A DNA stretch of 64,000 nucleotides from Endozoicomonas sp. SESOKO1 (GTDB lineage: Bacteria; Pseudomonadota; Gammaproteobacteria; Pseudomonadales; Endozoicomonadaceae), in NCBI RefSeq assembly GCF_024606265.1, contig NZ_JAHHPP010000247.1, positions 1-64,000 on the forward strand, written 5' to 3'. The notes under the pieces were generated by a model. That model was not told where the DNA came from. It worked only from the letters and a program-made list of their open reading frames with translations, and did no database searches. The position numbers and the translations under genes are program-made. Of the stretch, positions 36,517-44,857 are shown one piece after another; position 1 is the stretch's first letter, and each line of letters starts with the position of its first letter.

Positions 36517-38018
36517 GACGATACCTCTCCCTCATCGAACCAGTCTTTTTCCGGGTCGTAAACCAGGGTTGGCGCTGAGGGCATTGACGGTATCCTGGCC
36601 AGAACGGGGACTCCCGCAATGCGTTCAATACTATCCTGCAGTCGTAAGGTGCTATCAGATATTTCTGAAATCGCAGCCAGGCCTGAACCGATACCCAGAC
36701 CGGCAAAGATGCCTGCCACAATAAATAATGACGCTGGAAGCGCATTGGGACTGCTGGGTGTGAAGGGTTCGTCGATGATTTTAACCTGTTCTGACTCCTG
36801 ATAAGCGTTCAGGTCTTCCGCCACTTTTGCCATGACGTAACGGTTAAGAAAATCATCATACAGTTTTTGTTTAATGCCAAAGTCACGTTGCAGTTCAACA
36901 AGAGTCCGCTCTACTTCAGCAAACTGCTGCACTTTATTCTGGAGCTGGTCGGTTTGCTCTTTAATATTTTTCACTTCATTTTGCAGGCTGTTCACTTTGG
37001 CCTTGGCTTCCTGAACCGCCTGAAGCTGAGAGGCCAGTATGGTGGTCTGTCCTCCCTGGGGGTTATCCATTGAAACAGAGGGCGTTGATGACGCCAGGTT
37101 CCAGAGGCGTTGGACATCTTCCGTTTTTAACTGACTGCTTTCAGCAATCATTCGCTGGCGTTCAGCTTGCAGCCTGTCAAGCTCTCGTACCAGGGTCTGA
37201 ACCTTGCTGTGCTTCTCGGTATAACGGGAGCGAAGCATGCTCAGTGTGGTGCGGGTGTTAATAATTCGCTCTTCAAGTTTACCGATGACGGGGTTGGTTT
37301 GCGCCAGGTTACCATTGAACTCTTCCATTGCCGCTTTGGCACCGACCAGTTCGGTCTCTTTTTCCATTAACAGCTGGCGAAGTTCTGCCAGTCTGGTGAC
37401 GTTTGCCTTATGGAGTTCCGGAAGTTCCAATGCGAACTTTGCCTTGTATTCAGATAATTTTAGCTCAGCATCAGAAAGCTCCTGATGTCGAGTATCGACC
37501 TGATCCTTGAGAAACTGGGTTGAGGCAACCTGCCACGATTTTTGTGGTGCCTGAACCAGAGTGAGGAAGTGTTTAGTAACTTTGGTCAGTAGCTCTTTAA
37601 TGTCGGTTCTATTCTGACTTCGATAATAGATTTTGACCAGTTCACCGCCGAAGACAACGGACAGTGAACTTGAGAGTTCATCAATGGCTTCATCTATTTG
37701 CTCCTCAGTCGATTGATAGTCGATAAACCCAACGGCTCTGGCAACGCCCTTTAATACCTTGCGGCTCTTAAGGAGTATTTGCAGTGCCAATTGCCGATCT
37801 TCCAGGTTTGTGGATATGGTGAAGTCTTCCAGAATCGGATTTAGCTCAGTGGTATTCTGAAGCAGTATGGTGGTGTGTGCCTCATAATATTTCGGGGCCA
37901 TAAAACTGGCAATCAAACCAACCACCGGCATGATGAGAATAGGTACGCAAATAGTGTAACGGCGACGCCAGGCTGCGCTGAGAAGTCGGAAGAGGTTTCT
38001 CAGCATTTCATTGGACAC
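36513..38018 (-). CDS. Wzz/GumC-type polysaccharide chain-length determinant
   Basis: This inner-membrane co-polymerase sets the chain length of Wzx/Wzy-made polymers. The 501-residue protein has an N-terminal membrane helix (CVPILIMPVVGLIASFMAP), a long periplasmic coiled-coil region (about 170-400) and a second helix near 440-465 (SPNALPASLFIVAGIFAGLG). The Pro-rich stretch before that helix is the Wzz signature. It has no fused BY-kinase domain; a separate ATPase-like gene lies at 51054. The GTG at 38018 has GGAGG about 5 bases upstream and is preferred over ATG 38006. It overlaps the lipoprotein gene by 11 bases. Confidence 0.93.
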   Translation of the reverse strand: MSNEMLRNLFRLLSAAWRRRYTICVPILIMPVVGLIASFMAPKYYEAHTTILLQNTTELNPILEDFTISTNLEDRQLALQILLKSRKVLKGVARAVGFIDYQSTEEQIDEAIDELSSSLSVVFGGELVKIYYRSQNRTDIKELLTKVTKHFLTLVQAPQKSWQVASTQFLKDQVDTRHQELSDAELKLSEYKAKFALELPELHKANVTRLAELRQLLMEKETELVGAKAAMEEFNGNLAQTNPVIGKLEERIINTRTTLSMLRSRYTEKHSKVQTLVRELDRLQAERQRMIAESSQLKTEDVQRLWNLASSTPSVSMDNPQGGQTTILASQLQAVQEAKAKVNSLQNEVKNIKEQTDQLQNKVQQFAEVERTLVELQRDFGIKQKLYDDFLNRYVMAKVAEDLNAYQESEQVKIIDEPFTPSSPNALPASLFIVAGIFAGLGIGSGLAAISEISDSTLRLQDSIERIAGVPVLARIPSMPSAPTLVYDPEKDWFDEGEVSS

Positions 38019-38520
38019 TGTTACCTCCGGAAATATCATTTCCCACCACATGAATGGTGGCTGAATCAAAGTCCAGTTCAGGTTGGTAAACCAGCTCTAT
38101 TTTGTCGCTGTATTGCGCCAGTATATTTTTGAGACTCTGTAGTCTTGCCCAGGAGTCATTCAGCGTTTTGAAGGGCTGTCCTGCAGAAGAGGGGGCTACC
38201 GAAATAATGATGTTGAGATGCTGGCTCTCGGGTAAAGAATTAAAAAAAAGATCAATCACTTGTTTATGCTGGTTATTTACCTCTAATTCCTGTTGGCTGA
38301 AATTGATGGATAGTTGACGACGGTACATATTTTTTGAAATAGGTAATGCATTTTCATTTTTATTCATTCGCGCGATGGCATCGGTAATTTGCTGTGTTGA
38401 TCTTGCTTGCTCCTTCTCCATCAGGGTCTTGATATTCAGTTGTGACTGGCATCCGTAAAGGAAAGATAAACTGAAAAACATCAGTAGGGCAAAGATGCGG
38501 GATCCATATCGCTTAGTCAC
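38008..38520 (-). CDS. Small lipoprotein next to wzz
   Basis: The 170-residue protein has a signal peptide and lipobox LYGC (Cys24), so it should be membrane anchored in the periplasm. The mature part begins with a Gln/Glu-rich helix, then an alpha/beta region (RRQLSINFSQQELEVNNQHK, then LNIIISVAPSS, LVYQPELDFDSATIHVVGND). That region has the size and pattern of an OmpA-C-like or similar small periplasmic domain, but I cannot confirm it and the peptidoglycan-binding residues are not evident. It overlaps the wzz start, implying a linked role in export or chain-length control. Confidence 0.7.
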   Translation of the reverse strand: MTKRYGSRIFALLMFFSLSFLYGCQSQLNIKTLMEKEQARSTQQITDAIARMNKNENALPISKNMYRRQLSINFSQQELEVNNQHKQVIDLFFNSLPESQHLNIIISVAPSSAGQPFKTLNDSWARLQSLKNILAQYSDKIELVYQPELDFDSATIHVVGNDISGGNSVQ

Positions 38521-38610
38521 GGTGACTTCCCTGTTATCAGCGTCGAATGTCTATTAATTAAATTGTAGCTTCTGTTTTAAGAGGACATTAATTAAATGAG
38601 TCGTGTGTCT

Positions 38611-39742
38611 TTAACGTGACAAGTGGTTGATCAGTGCCTCAAGCTGGGTGGCCCTGTGCTGCCATGATTCAGTTGAAACCCTGTCCTGCCTCCTGGCTTT
38701 ATCTTCTTTCTGTTCATTGGCCCTCAAAATAACTCGAGAAAATGGCTCTTTAGGTGACTGAATTGCAACGAGATTCTCATATTCTCTAGCTGCGGGAAAA
38801 GAAGTAGAAGCGATGGGAGTGCCCGACGCAAGATATTCTCTCAATTTCAGGGGATTACAGGCAGCTATCTGCTTGTTGTTTCGAAAGGGCAGCAGAGCTA
38901 CATTCCAGTGCTGAATATAGGAGGGCAGTAGATGATGTGGCCTGGCTCCCAGAAAGTGTACATTTGGCAAAGCCTGAAGGGATGAGACATCGGTTTTAAT
39001 ATCGCCAATAAAAACAAATTGCCAGCTGGGCAGGGCAATGGCGGATTGGACCAGTATATCGGTATCCAGCCAGGCAGATATACTGCCGTAAAAACCGGCA
39101 ACGGGGCCATTTTCAGGAAGATCATGGGGTCTTTCTGTTAGTGATGAAAACAGTGGATAATCAACACCGTGGGGCAGAATGATGGTGTTTGGGTGAGTAA
39201 ACTTCCTGGCCAGCGTTTTGCTGACGACAAGAATCAGGTCAACCTTTTCTGCCAGCTCCTGCTCTAACGGCCTGACCATTTTATGGTCAACACCATCAAG
39301 GCCTTCAAAATCATCACCGCAGTAATATATAGAAGCCTGTTCATTCAAGCTACCCACCATATCGACGGCGTTGGGTAATGAGAGCCAGAGAATAATCTTA
39401 TCAAATCCTTCCTGTTCTATTGCCCTGTTAATGTCTTTTAGTAAAAGTCGTTTGTTCAGTCGGCGAACCCATTTGAACTGGTGAAAAGGAATAACTTTGG
39501 GATTGATGATAATGGGGGGGGGGGTGCTCTGAAGTTGTTTGCTCTGGATTGCCAGTATGTTCAAGCATGGCCAGCATCTTTTGCCAGACTCTTTTTATAT
39601 CCCTTAAAGAAAGCTGCGGCGACCTCATGCCAATGGAGTTTATCCAGATTACCCGATGTCTTTTCGTTAAATGACTGATCAGGTGCTGGGTACTGGAAGG
39701 TAAGCCCCCCCAGTCTTCGCCAAATACAATCAGATCAGCCAT
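38611..39742 (-). pseudogene. Glycosyltransferase, frameshifted at an 11-base homopolymer (probable phase-variable gene)
   Basis: Two overlapping frames together encode one GT-B type glycosyltransferase of about 376 residues. The N-terminal part (from ATG 39742) reads LIVFGEDWGGLPSSTQHLIS and RVIWINSIGMRSP, then runs into an 11-C tract (plus-strand 39514-39524) and stops at 39428 in the wrong frame. The rest, from about 39520 to 38611, is in another frame and holds LPHGVDYPLF, VAGFYGSISAWLD and KLREYLASGTPIASTSFPA. Ten or thirteen C would join the frames. In the sequenced state the product is a 104-residue fragment, so the enzyme is off. Alternatives are a sequencing error or true decay. It overlaps the acyltransferase stop by 8 bases. 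Confidence 0.85.
39514..39524. repeat. Homopolymer of 11 G (C on the coding strand) inside the glycosyltransferase
   Basis: The tract lies about 75 codons into the coding frame. It is the exact point at which the two frames of the gene separate. Slipped-strand mispairing at such tracts is a well-known on/off switch of surface-glycan genes. Confidence 0.95.
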
Positions 39743-40460
39743 TGCTACTCTCCGAAGGCAAATCCAGTGATTTGATGACCCTGGCGGGAATTCCCCCGGC
39801 AAGAACTCCGGAAGGCAAATCTTTGGTGACAATACTGCCAGCCGCAACAATCGTTCCCGCTCCGATGGTTACGCCACCCATAACGGTAACTCCAGCTGCC
39901 AGCCATACATCATCTTCGATGATAATGCTGCCAATCTGGTCATCCGTATCCGGTTCTCCCCGGGCTCTGGCTAGCGGATCAACAGGATGCCCGGGGTAGC
40001 CAACCAGCCTGACTTTAACGGCTAACCGAACGTTATCACCAATCTCAATACGGTCACCGACAAAAATTTCATTTTGCCAGCTAATGTCTACATTATTACC
40101 AACTTTCAATTCGGGACTCTGCTCAGTGGAGGCTCTGCCACTGATGGTAGTATGGCCAGACAGTCGGCATTGGTCACCCAAAGTAATCTTTAATGGCCCA
40201 AGCAGAAGAGGCATGCCGTCGTAAAGATAGAGCTTTCCCGGGATATTGGCGAGCTGGGATTTCAACACCGGAGTCCAATAGAAAATACGAGTCAAATTAC
40301 TGAAAACACCTGTAATTACTTTATGCAGGTGATACATTAATCCATGAATCGGTCTGATTACTGGGACTTCAAAATTGTGAATAGATTTTAATAGGGGAAA
40401 CAGAACCTTTCCTGCCACAGAGTCTCTTTTTTTTATTTTTGCCTTCATGTTTTCCAGCAT
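39735..40460 (-). CDS. Left-handed beta-helix acyltransferase (hexapeptide repeat)
   Basis: The 241-residue protein has an N-terminal helical part and a C-terminal hexapeptide-repeat domain (about 95-230: IGDNVRLAVKVRL, IIIEDDVWLAAGVTVMGG, VTIGAGTIVAAGSIVTKDLP, GGIPARVIK). These repeats are typical of O-acetyltransferases such as WcaF/NodL that decorate exopolysaccharides. I chose the ATG at 40460, which has AGGGAG 8 bases upstream; the frame is open to 40511 without a ribosome binding site. It heads the minus-strand set ending at the priming transferase; the promoter should be in the region to its right. Confidence 0.88.
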   Translation of the reverse strand: MLENMKAKIKKRDSVAGKVLFPLLKSIHNFEVPVIRPIHGLMYHLHKVITGVFSNLTRIFYWTPVLKSQLANIPGKLYLYDGMPLLLGPLKITLGDQCRLSGHTTISGRASTEQSPELKVGNNVDISWQNEIFVGDRIEIGDNVRLAVKVRLVGYPGHPVDPLARARGEPDTDDQIGSIIIEDDVWLAAGVTVMGGVTIGAGTIVAAGSIVTKDLPSGVLAGGIPARVIKSLDLPSESSNG

Positions 40461-40914
40461 ATGGTAACTCCCTGCCTTGTCTGATTTTTCTGAGTTCTCA
40501 TTAATTATCATTAATTATTTGTCATGACCGGAGTATACTCAATCAATCTAGTAAACAGCTCGCCTTATATGGGGTGAATCTATTGGGTAAAGGTAATTTT
40601 TTTGCATCATTTTTTGCATCGTTGCAAGCTGGCTCAGATTGATTTACCTGATAATAACGGCAAAAAGTAACATTGAGACAGTCGTATGCCTTAAATTGTT
40701 CATTATTTACAACAAAATTGAAATTGTGGTCTGCATAATGACATTTATAATTTATCGGGCAAAGCCAGTAGAGCCAAAAGATTGAATCAAAGGTAAAAGG
40801 GGATGAAATGTTTTAGAAAGCTGTCAAATATTTAAAGATGATAAAAATATACAATGCCAGATTTTAAAAAATATTGACTGCAAATCAAGATGCAAGATTG
40901 ATAGCTGGAAATTG
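40461..40914. other. Non-coding region between the acyltransferase and Wzy-like genes
   Basis: About 450 AT-rich bases with no credible gene. A GAGTATACTC palindrome lies at 40531-40540, close to where the promoter of the acyltransferase gene is expected, and a near-direct repeat of TTTTTTGCATC lies near 40600. I did not find a JUMPstart element. Confidence 0.5.
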
Positions 40915-42309
40915 TTATTGAACCTGCTCACGGCGGAAATGGTTATCTGTATAATTGGCAATGGCAATACTTATGGCAGTGATAATATAGACCGGCCACA
41001 GAAAACCCTGGCTTAAGAAGGTCCCGGATACGCAGAAGCCGACCAGCCCGGCGTAGGTTCCTGCTGCAATGGCTGAGATATGGGGATCATATTCTGGTGT
41101 ATCTTTTTTTTGGTCCAGCCTTTTCAATGAGCCCATTATGGACATGAAAACGGTGAAAATCATAAAACCGAACAGGCCAAAACCGACAAAACCAGACTCC
41201 GACATAACCTGAAACCAGGTGCTGTGAGTAACATGAGCCTTACCCTCGGCCCGGCTATGGGTTGCATAATCCCAGTAATTGTCCAGAAAGAGATCCAGGC
41301 CAACGCCTGTCATCGGGTTCCTCACGGCCATGTTAAAAGCTGCTTCCCAGGCATGGATTCGTCCCATGGCTGACTCATCAATGCCATCCTCTGCAGCCCC
41401 ACCGGATTTACGGTCGCTGATGCCGGCAGCAGCCACCAGAATCATCAAGGCAAAACTGCCAATACTAATGAGCAGCAGCTTTGATTTGATGATTCTGAGA
41501 CCAAAGATACCAAACACGGCAACAGTCGCCAGTAAGCCTCCGCGGCTTTGTGTAGCAATAATTGATGAAACAAAGACGATAATACCGGTCAGGCCAAGGA
41601 GCGTCCTGAACCTGCCGGTACCTTTGGTAGAGGCGTAGGCAACGGCATAGCTCATCGGAAAGCTGAGAACCAGCGACAGATCATTAGGGTCACCCAGGCT
41701 GGTACCTGGAATAGTGACACGGGTTTCCTCAACCATACCAATACCATTGGCATTGTTATAAAGGGTGACTGCGCCAACTGCCAGACCGGAGCATATGATC
41801 ATAAAGTGCGCCAGTTTGAAGTGCCAGTGCTCGGTCATCATCCACGAAATGGCCAAAACCATGATGCCAATTTTCATATACACACTGGTAAAGGCACCGA
41901 AAGCTGCTGGGGGATAGCTGGAAAATGCAATTCCAATCACAACCCAGCCGAAAAACCGGGCAAAAATGGTATGTTCGTGTCGCCAGTAGACCTTGACCTT
42001 TTCGGTCAGAAAAATATGCCAGGCCAGAACAAAGTATGAGGCCAGTGCCGTTAATAGCGGAATCTTTATGGGGTCCAGCTGTGGAAATACTTCATGAAGC
42101 CTGAAAAAGGAGAAGAGAATGAAAATCAGGCAAACCACAAAGGGTTTGCGCAGGATAAACAACAACCCCAGCGGAATCACTGCCAGCGGTAGCAGGGCTA
42201 TCGGATGTGGAAATATCAGACTTGGAAGTGCCGCGAGTGCGCAGTAGGCGCTGATGGTTACGGTCTGGTAGCGATTAATAAACAGCCGCTCAAGGTTGGG
42301 TAGCTGCAT
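40915..42309 (-). CDS. Wzy/O-antigen ligase-type membrane protein
   Basis: The 464-residue polytopic inner-membrane protein has about eleven helices and belongs to the O-antigen ligase/polymerase (Wzy_C) group. The large periplasmic loop carries typical features: AWEAAFNMAVRNPMTGVGLD and AHVTHSTWFQVMSESGFVGF, and an SRGGLLA stretch lies in an earlier helix (IATQSRGGLLATVAVFG). In this locus with Wzx, Wzz and a priming transferase, repeat-unit polymerisation is the likeliest role; ligation to lipid A is the alternative. It follows the wzx-like gene by 11 bases on the same strand. Confidence 0.88.
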   Translation of the reverse strand: MQLPNLERLFINRYQTVTISAYCALAALPSLIFPHPIALLPLAVIPLGLLFILRKPFVVCLIFILFSFFRLHEVFPQLDPIKIPLLTALASYFVLAWHIFLTEKVKVYWRHEHTIFARFFGWVVIGIAFSSYPPAAFGAFTSVYMKIGIMVLAISWMMTEHWHFKLAHFMIICSGLAVGAVTLYNNANGIGMVEETRVTIPGTSLGDPNDLSLVLSFPMSYAVAYASTKGTGRFRTLLGLTGIIVFVSSIIATQSRGGLLATVAVFGIFGLRIIKSKLLLISIGSFALMILVAAAGISDRKSGGAAEDGIDESAMGRIHAWEAAFNMAVRNPMTGVGLDLFLDNYWDYATHSRAEGKAHVTHSTWFQVMSESGFVGFGLFGFMIFTVFMSIMGSLKRLDQKKDTPEYDPHISAIAAGTYAGLVGFCVSGTFLSQGFLWPVYIITAISIAIANYTDNHFRREQVQ

Positions 42310-42320
42310 CGTTAACCGCC

Positions 42321-43760
42321 CTAGTGCCTTAAGTACTTAATGGTGATAAAAAGCTGGCGACGAAAAAGTAGTAACTGTGAGGCACAAAACAGGAGCACTC
42401 CAGCCAGAATCATCAGGAACATTTGGGCGGCCTCATGCACCTGATCGGTCAACTGATCCCGAAGCAGCAGTAAACCCACCAGCATAATAATGGAGCTGCA
42501 GAGACTGGGTAAAAGAGCGCTCAGGAACGACGATGGTCTCAGCTCAAATGCTGGCAGAATGATTTTCAGGTGGAAAGCGAAACTGATCAGGCTAATACCA
42601 AACCAGGCCCAGCATGCCCCGGCAACACCATATTGGATCCCAACGAAAAAAGCAGGAAGAGTCAAGATCGTTAACAGCAGCGTTTGGCTGTTTTTGCCAG
42701 GTTCACCTATGGCGGTTATCCCGGTAGCCATCATTTCCGACAGCATGCGGAATGGGCTGGTCAGGCAGAGAATTTGAAACGGGACAATGGCGGCAGCCCA
42801 TTTGTCAGAGAGTACCAGCGTGATCAGTTCAGGGGATATGGCACAGATACCGAGATACATGGGAAACAGCACCAGACTGGCAAGTTGCACCGATTTATGC
42901 AGATATTGCCCTGCAACAGCACGTTCTTTCTGAAGTTTGGCAAAGGAGGAAAGTCCCAGATGGTTCAGAAGCTCACCGATCTTTTCACTGGGAAGATTGG
43001 CCAGATTTATGGTTACGGAGAACACCCCCAGCTCGGCTTTGGTGAGCAGGCGGCCGATGCTGATGCTACCAAAGATATTGACGAAAAAACGCATTACATC
43101 ATTAATGGTGGCTACGCCTCCGAATCCTGCCATTTTAGAAAATCCCTCGAAGCTCAATGCGGGCCTGACCCAGCACGGGGCAATAAAGTTATAGCCAACG
43201 GTCAGTGCCAGACGCATGAACAGATGTCCCAGAATCAGTGACCATACGCCGAGACCGAACGCAGCCATGGCGATGGTGACGATACTGGTCATCAGGGTCG
43301 TATAAAACTGGACTTTTTCCCGCTCTTTGAACAGCATCCTGCGGCTTGCCATGGCGTAAGGCAGGGTATGGAACATCATAATAAGGTGCTGGCAGGCTAC
43401 TGCCTGGACAAGAATGGTCACTCTTGGTTCATCAAAGAAACTGGCAATAAACGGCGCAATTGAAAAGAAAATGCTGAAAAATACCAGACAGGAAACAATA
43501 TTAATCGTGAATGCCTGCCTGATTCGCTTTGTGGTGAGTTCTTCTGCCTGAATGATTGCTTTACCAATACCAAAGTCTCCCATCAGTGCAAATATGCCGA
43601 TAAAAGCCATCGTCATGGCCATAAGGCCATAATCATCAGGGGTCAGGAGGCGGATCAGAATCAGTGTATTGAGCCAGGTGAATATCTGCGCCACCAGGCG
43701 CAGCATAGCTCCGACTTTCAATCCTTTGATAACATTCTGGCTGAGTTCCATTTGCTTCAT
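42321..43760 (-). CDS. Wzx-type polysaccharide flippase (MOP superfamily)
   Basis: The 479-residue inner-membrane protein has 12-14 helices. The N-terminus shows the polysaccharide-transporter pattern GLKVGAMLRLVAQIFTWLNT and LIRLLTPDDYGLMAMTMAFI, followed by GDFGIGKAIIQ. It should flip lipid-linked repeat units across the inner membrane. Its ATG overlaps the stop of the GT4 gene upstream (ATGA). With the Wzy-like gene downstream, it defines a Wzx/Wzy-dependent pathway. Confidence 0.93.
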   Translation of the reverse strand: MKQMELSQNVIKGLKVGAMLRLVAQIFTWLNTLILIRLLTPDDYGLMAMTMAFIGIFALMGDFGIGKAIIQAEELTTKRIRQAFTINIVSCLVFFSIFFSIAPFIASFFDEPRVTILVQAVACQHLIMMFHTLPYAMASRRMLFKEREKVQFYTTLMTSIVTIAMAAFGLGVWSLILGHLFMRLALTVGYNFIAPCWVRPALSFEGFSKMAGFGGVATINDVMRFFVNIFGSISIGRLLTKAELGVFSVTINLANLPSEKIGELLNHLGLSSFAKLQKERAVAGQYLHKSVQLASLVLFPMYLGICAISPELITLVLSDKWAAAIVPFQILCLTSPFRMLSEMMATGITAIGEPGKNSQTLLLTILTLPAFFVGIQYGVAGACWAWFGISLISFAFHLKIILPAFELRPSSFLSALLPSLCSSIIMLVGLLLLRDQLTDQVHEAAQMFLMILAGVLLFCASQLLLFRRQLFITIKYLRH

Positions 43761-44857
43761 CCAACTGTGTGAGAGCGATCCTGTTTGTTATTAGCCAGGC
43801 TATGGGCTGGGGACTCTTTGGGTATATCTGGCCAATCGTACCCTTTTGCCTGCACGGCTTGCTGGTAAACATCAAGAATCTTTGGCAGGATCGCCTGACT
43901 TGAGTATTTATTGATAACCGTCGCAACGCACGCTTCCCTGACCTGACATTTCACGGCCTCTGGCAGTGAATACCAGAACTGCAGCAGATTGCTCATTTCA
44001 TTGAGATCGCCAACCGGGGACGTCCAGCCATTGAAGCCCTGGATAATGAGGTCAGGTAGTCCTCCCAATGGAAAACTGAGGACAGGCACGCCATAAGCCA
44101 TGGCTTCAAGTGCCACCATGGGTAACCCTTCAAAACGGGATGTTATACACAATAGGCCAATGTCTTGCCAATGGGCTTCCATGGACTGAACCTGCCCCAT
44201 GAACATGACGTTATTGACCCGCTGCTTTTGCAGTACTTTTTCCATTGGGCCGCTGCCGTATAGCCGGAAGGGGAGATCTGGCTGGTGCTTGGCCAGCTGC
44301 AGAAACAGGTCAGGACCTTTTTCGTGACTCAACCGACCAACAAAAGCGATGGCTTTTCCCGGAGGAGGGTAATGTTCCGGAACATCCACAAAGTTATCAA
44401 TCCGATGGGGAGTGCTGATCCACCTTCTGGCAATCTCTTCACTGACGGCAATATTTTCAGAAATGGGGCTGCTCAGCTGGTCAAGCAGTGAATATAACCG
44501 GACCATACCTTCACCCGGATCACCATTATGAAAGGTGGACACAATGGGCGTGCTTGTGATTACTGCAGCCAGGCGGCCAACAATACCGGCTTTGTAGCCA
44601 TGGGTGTGAAGTAACAGGGGCTGCGTGTCTTTGAGCGCTGAGATCAGCCCGGGCAACTTGCCACTGAGATAGCGAAAACGGATGGCTGAGTTTATTAAGG
44701 CCTGTTCCAGGGGATGTTCAGTCTGATATTTCTGGTAAAACCAGATTTCTGCAGGCCAGCCACTGTTTTCCAGCGCTTTGCCAAGTTGGTAAACATGGGT
44801 CTCGATACCACCTGCCTGTCGGGAGTCCAGGAGTATGACAATGGGATGATCAGTCAT
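43757..44857 (-). CDS. Glycosyltransferase family 4
   Basis: The 366-residue GT-B enzyme begins IVILLDSRQAGGIETHVYQL and has LLLHTHGYKAGIVGRLA in the acceptor half. The donor half has AFVGRLSHEKGPDLFLQLA and the E-x7-E motif in SRFEGLPMVALEAMAYGVP. It is a retaining transferase, probably for the exopolysaccharide repeat unit. I chose the ATG at 44857 because GGGAGA lies about 6 bases upstream; it overlaps the end of the GGDEF-EAL gene by 8 bases. Its stop overlaps the wzx start. Confidence 0.93.
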   Translation of the reverse strand: MTDHPIVILLDSRQAGGIETHVYQLGKALENSGWPAEIWFYQKYQTEHPLEQALINSAIRFRYLSGKLPGLISALKDTQPLLLHTHGYKAGIVGRLAAVITSTPIVSTFHNGDPGEGMVRLYSLLDQLSSPISENIAVSEEIARRWISTPHRIDNFVDVPEHYPPPGKAIAFVGRLSHEKGPDLFLQLAKHQPDLPFRLYGSGPMEKVLQKQRVNNVMFMGQVQSMEAHWQDIGLLCITSRFEGLPMVALEAMAYGVPVLSFPLGGLPDLIIQGFNGWTSPVGDLNEMSNLLQFWYSLPEAVKCQVREACVATVINKYSSQAILPKILDVYQQAVQAKGYDWPDIPKESPAHSLANNKQDRSHTVG

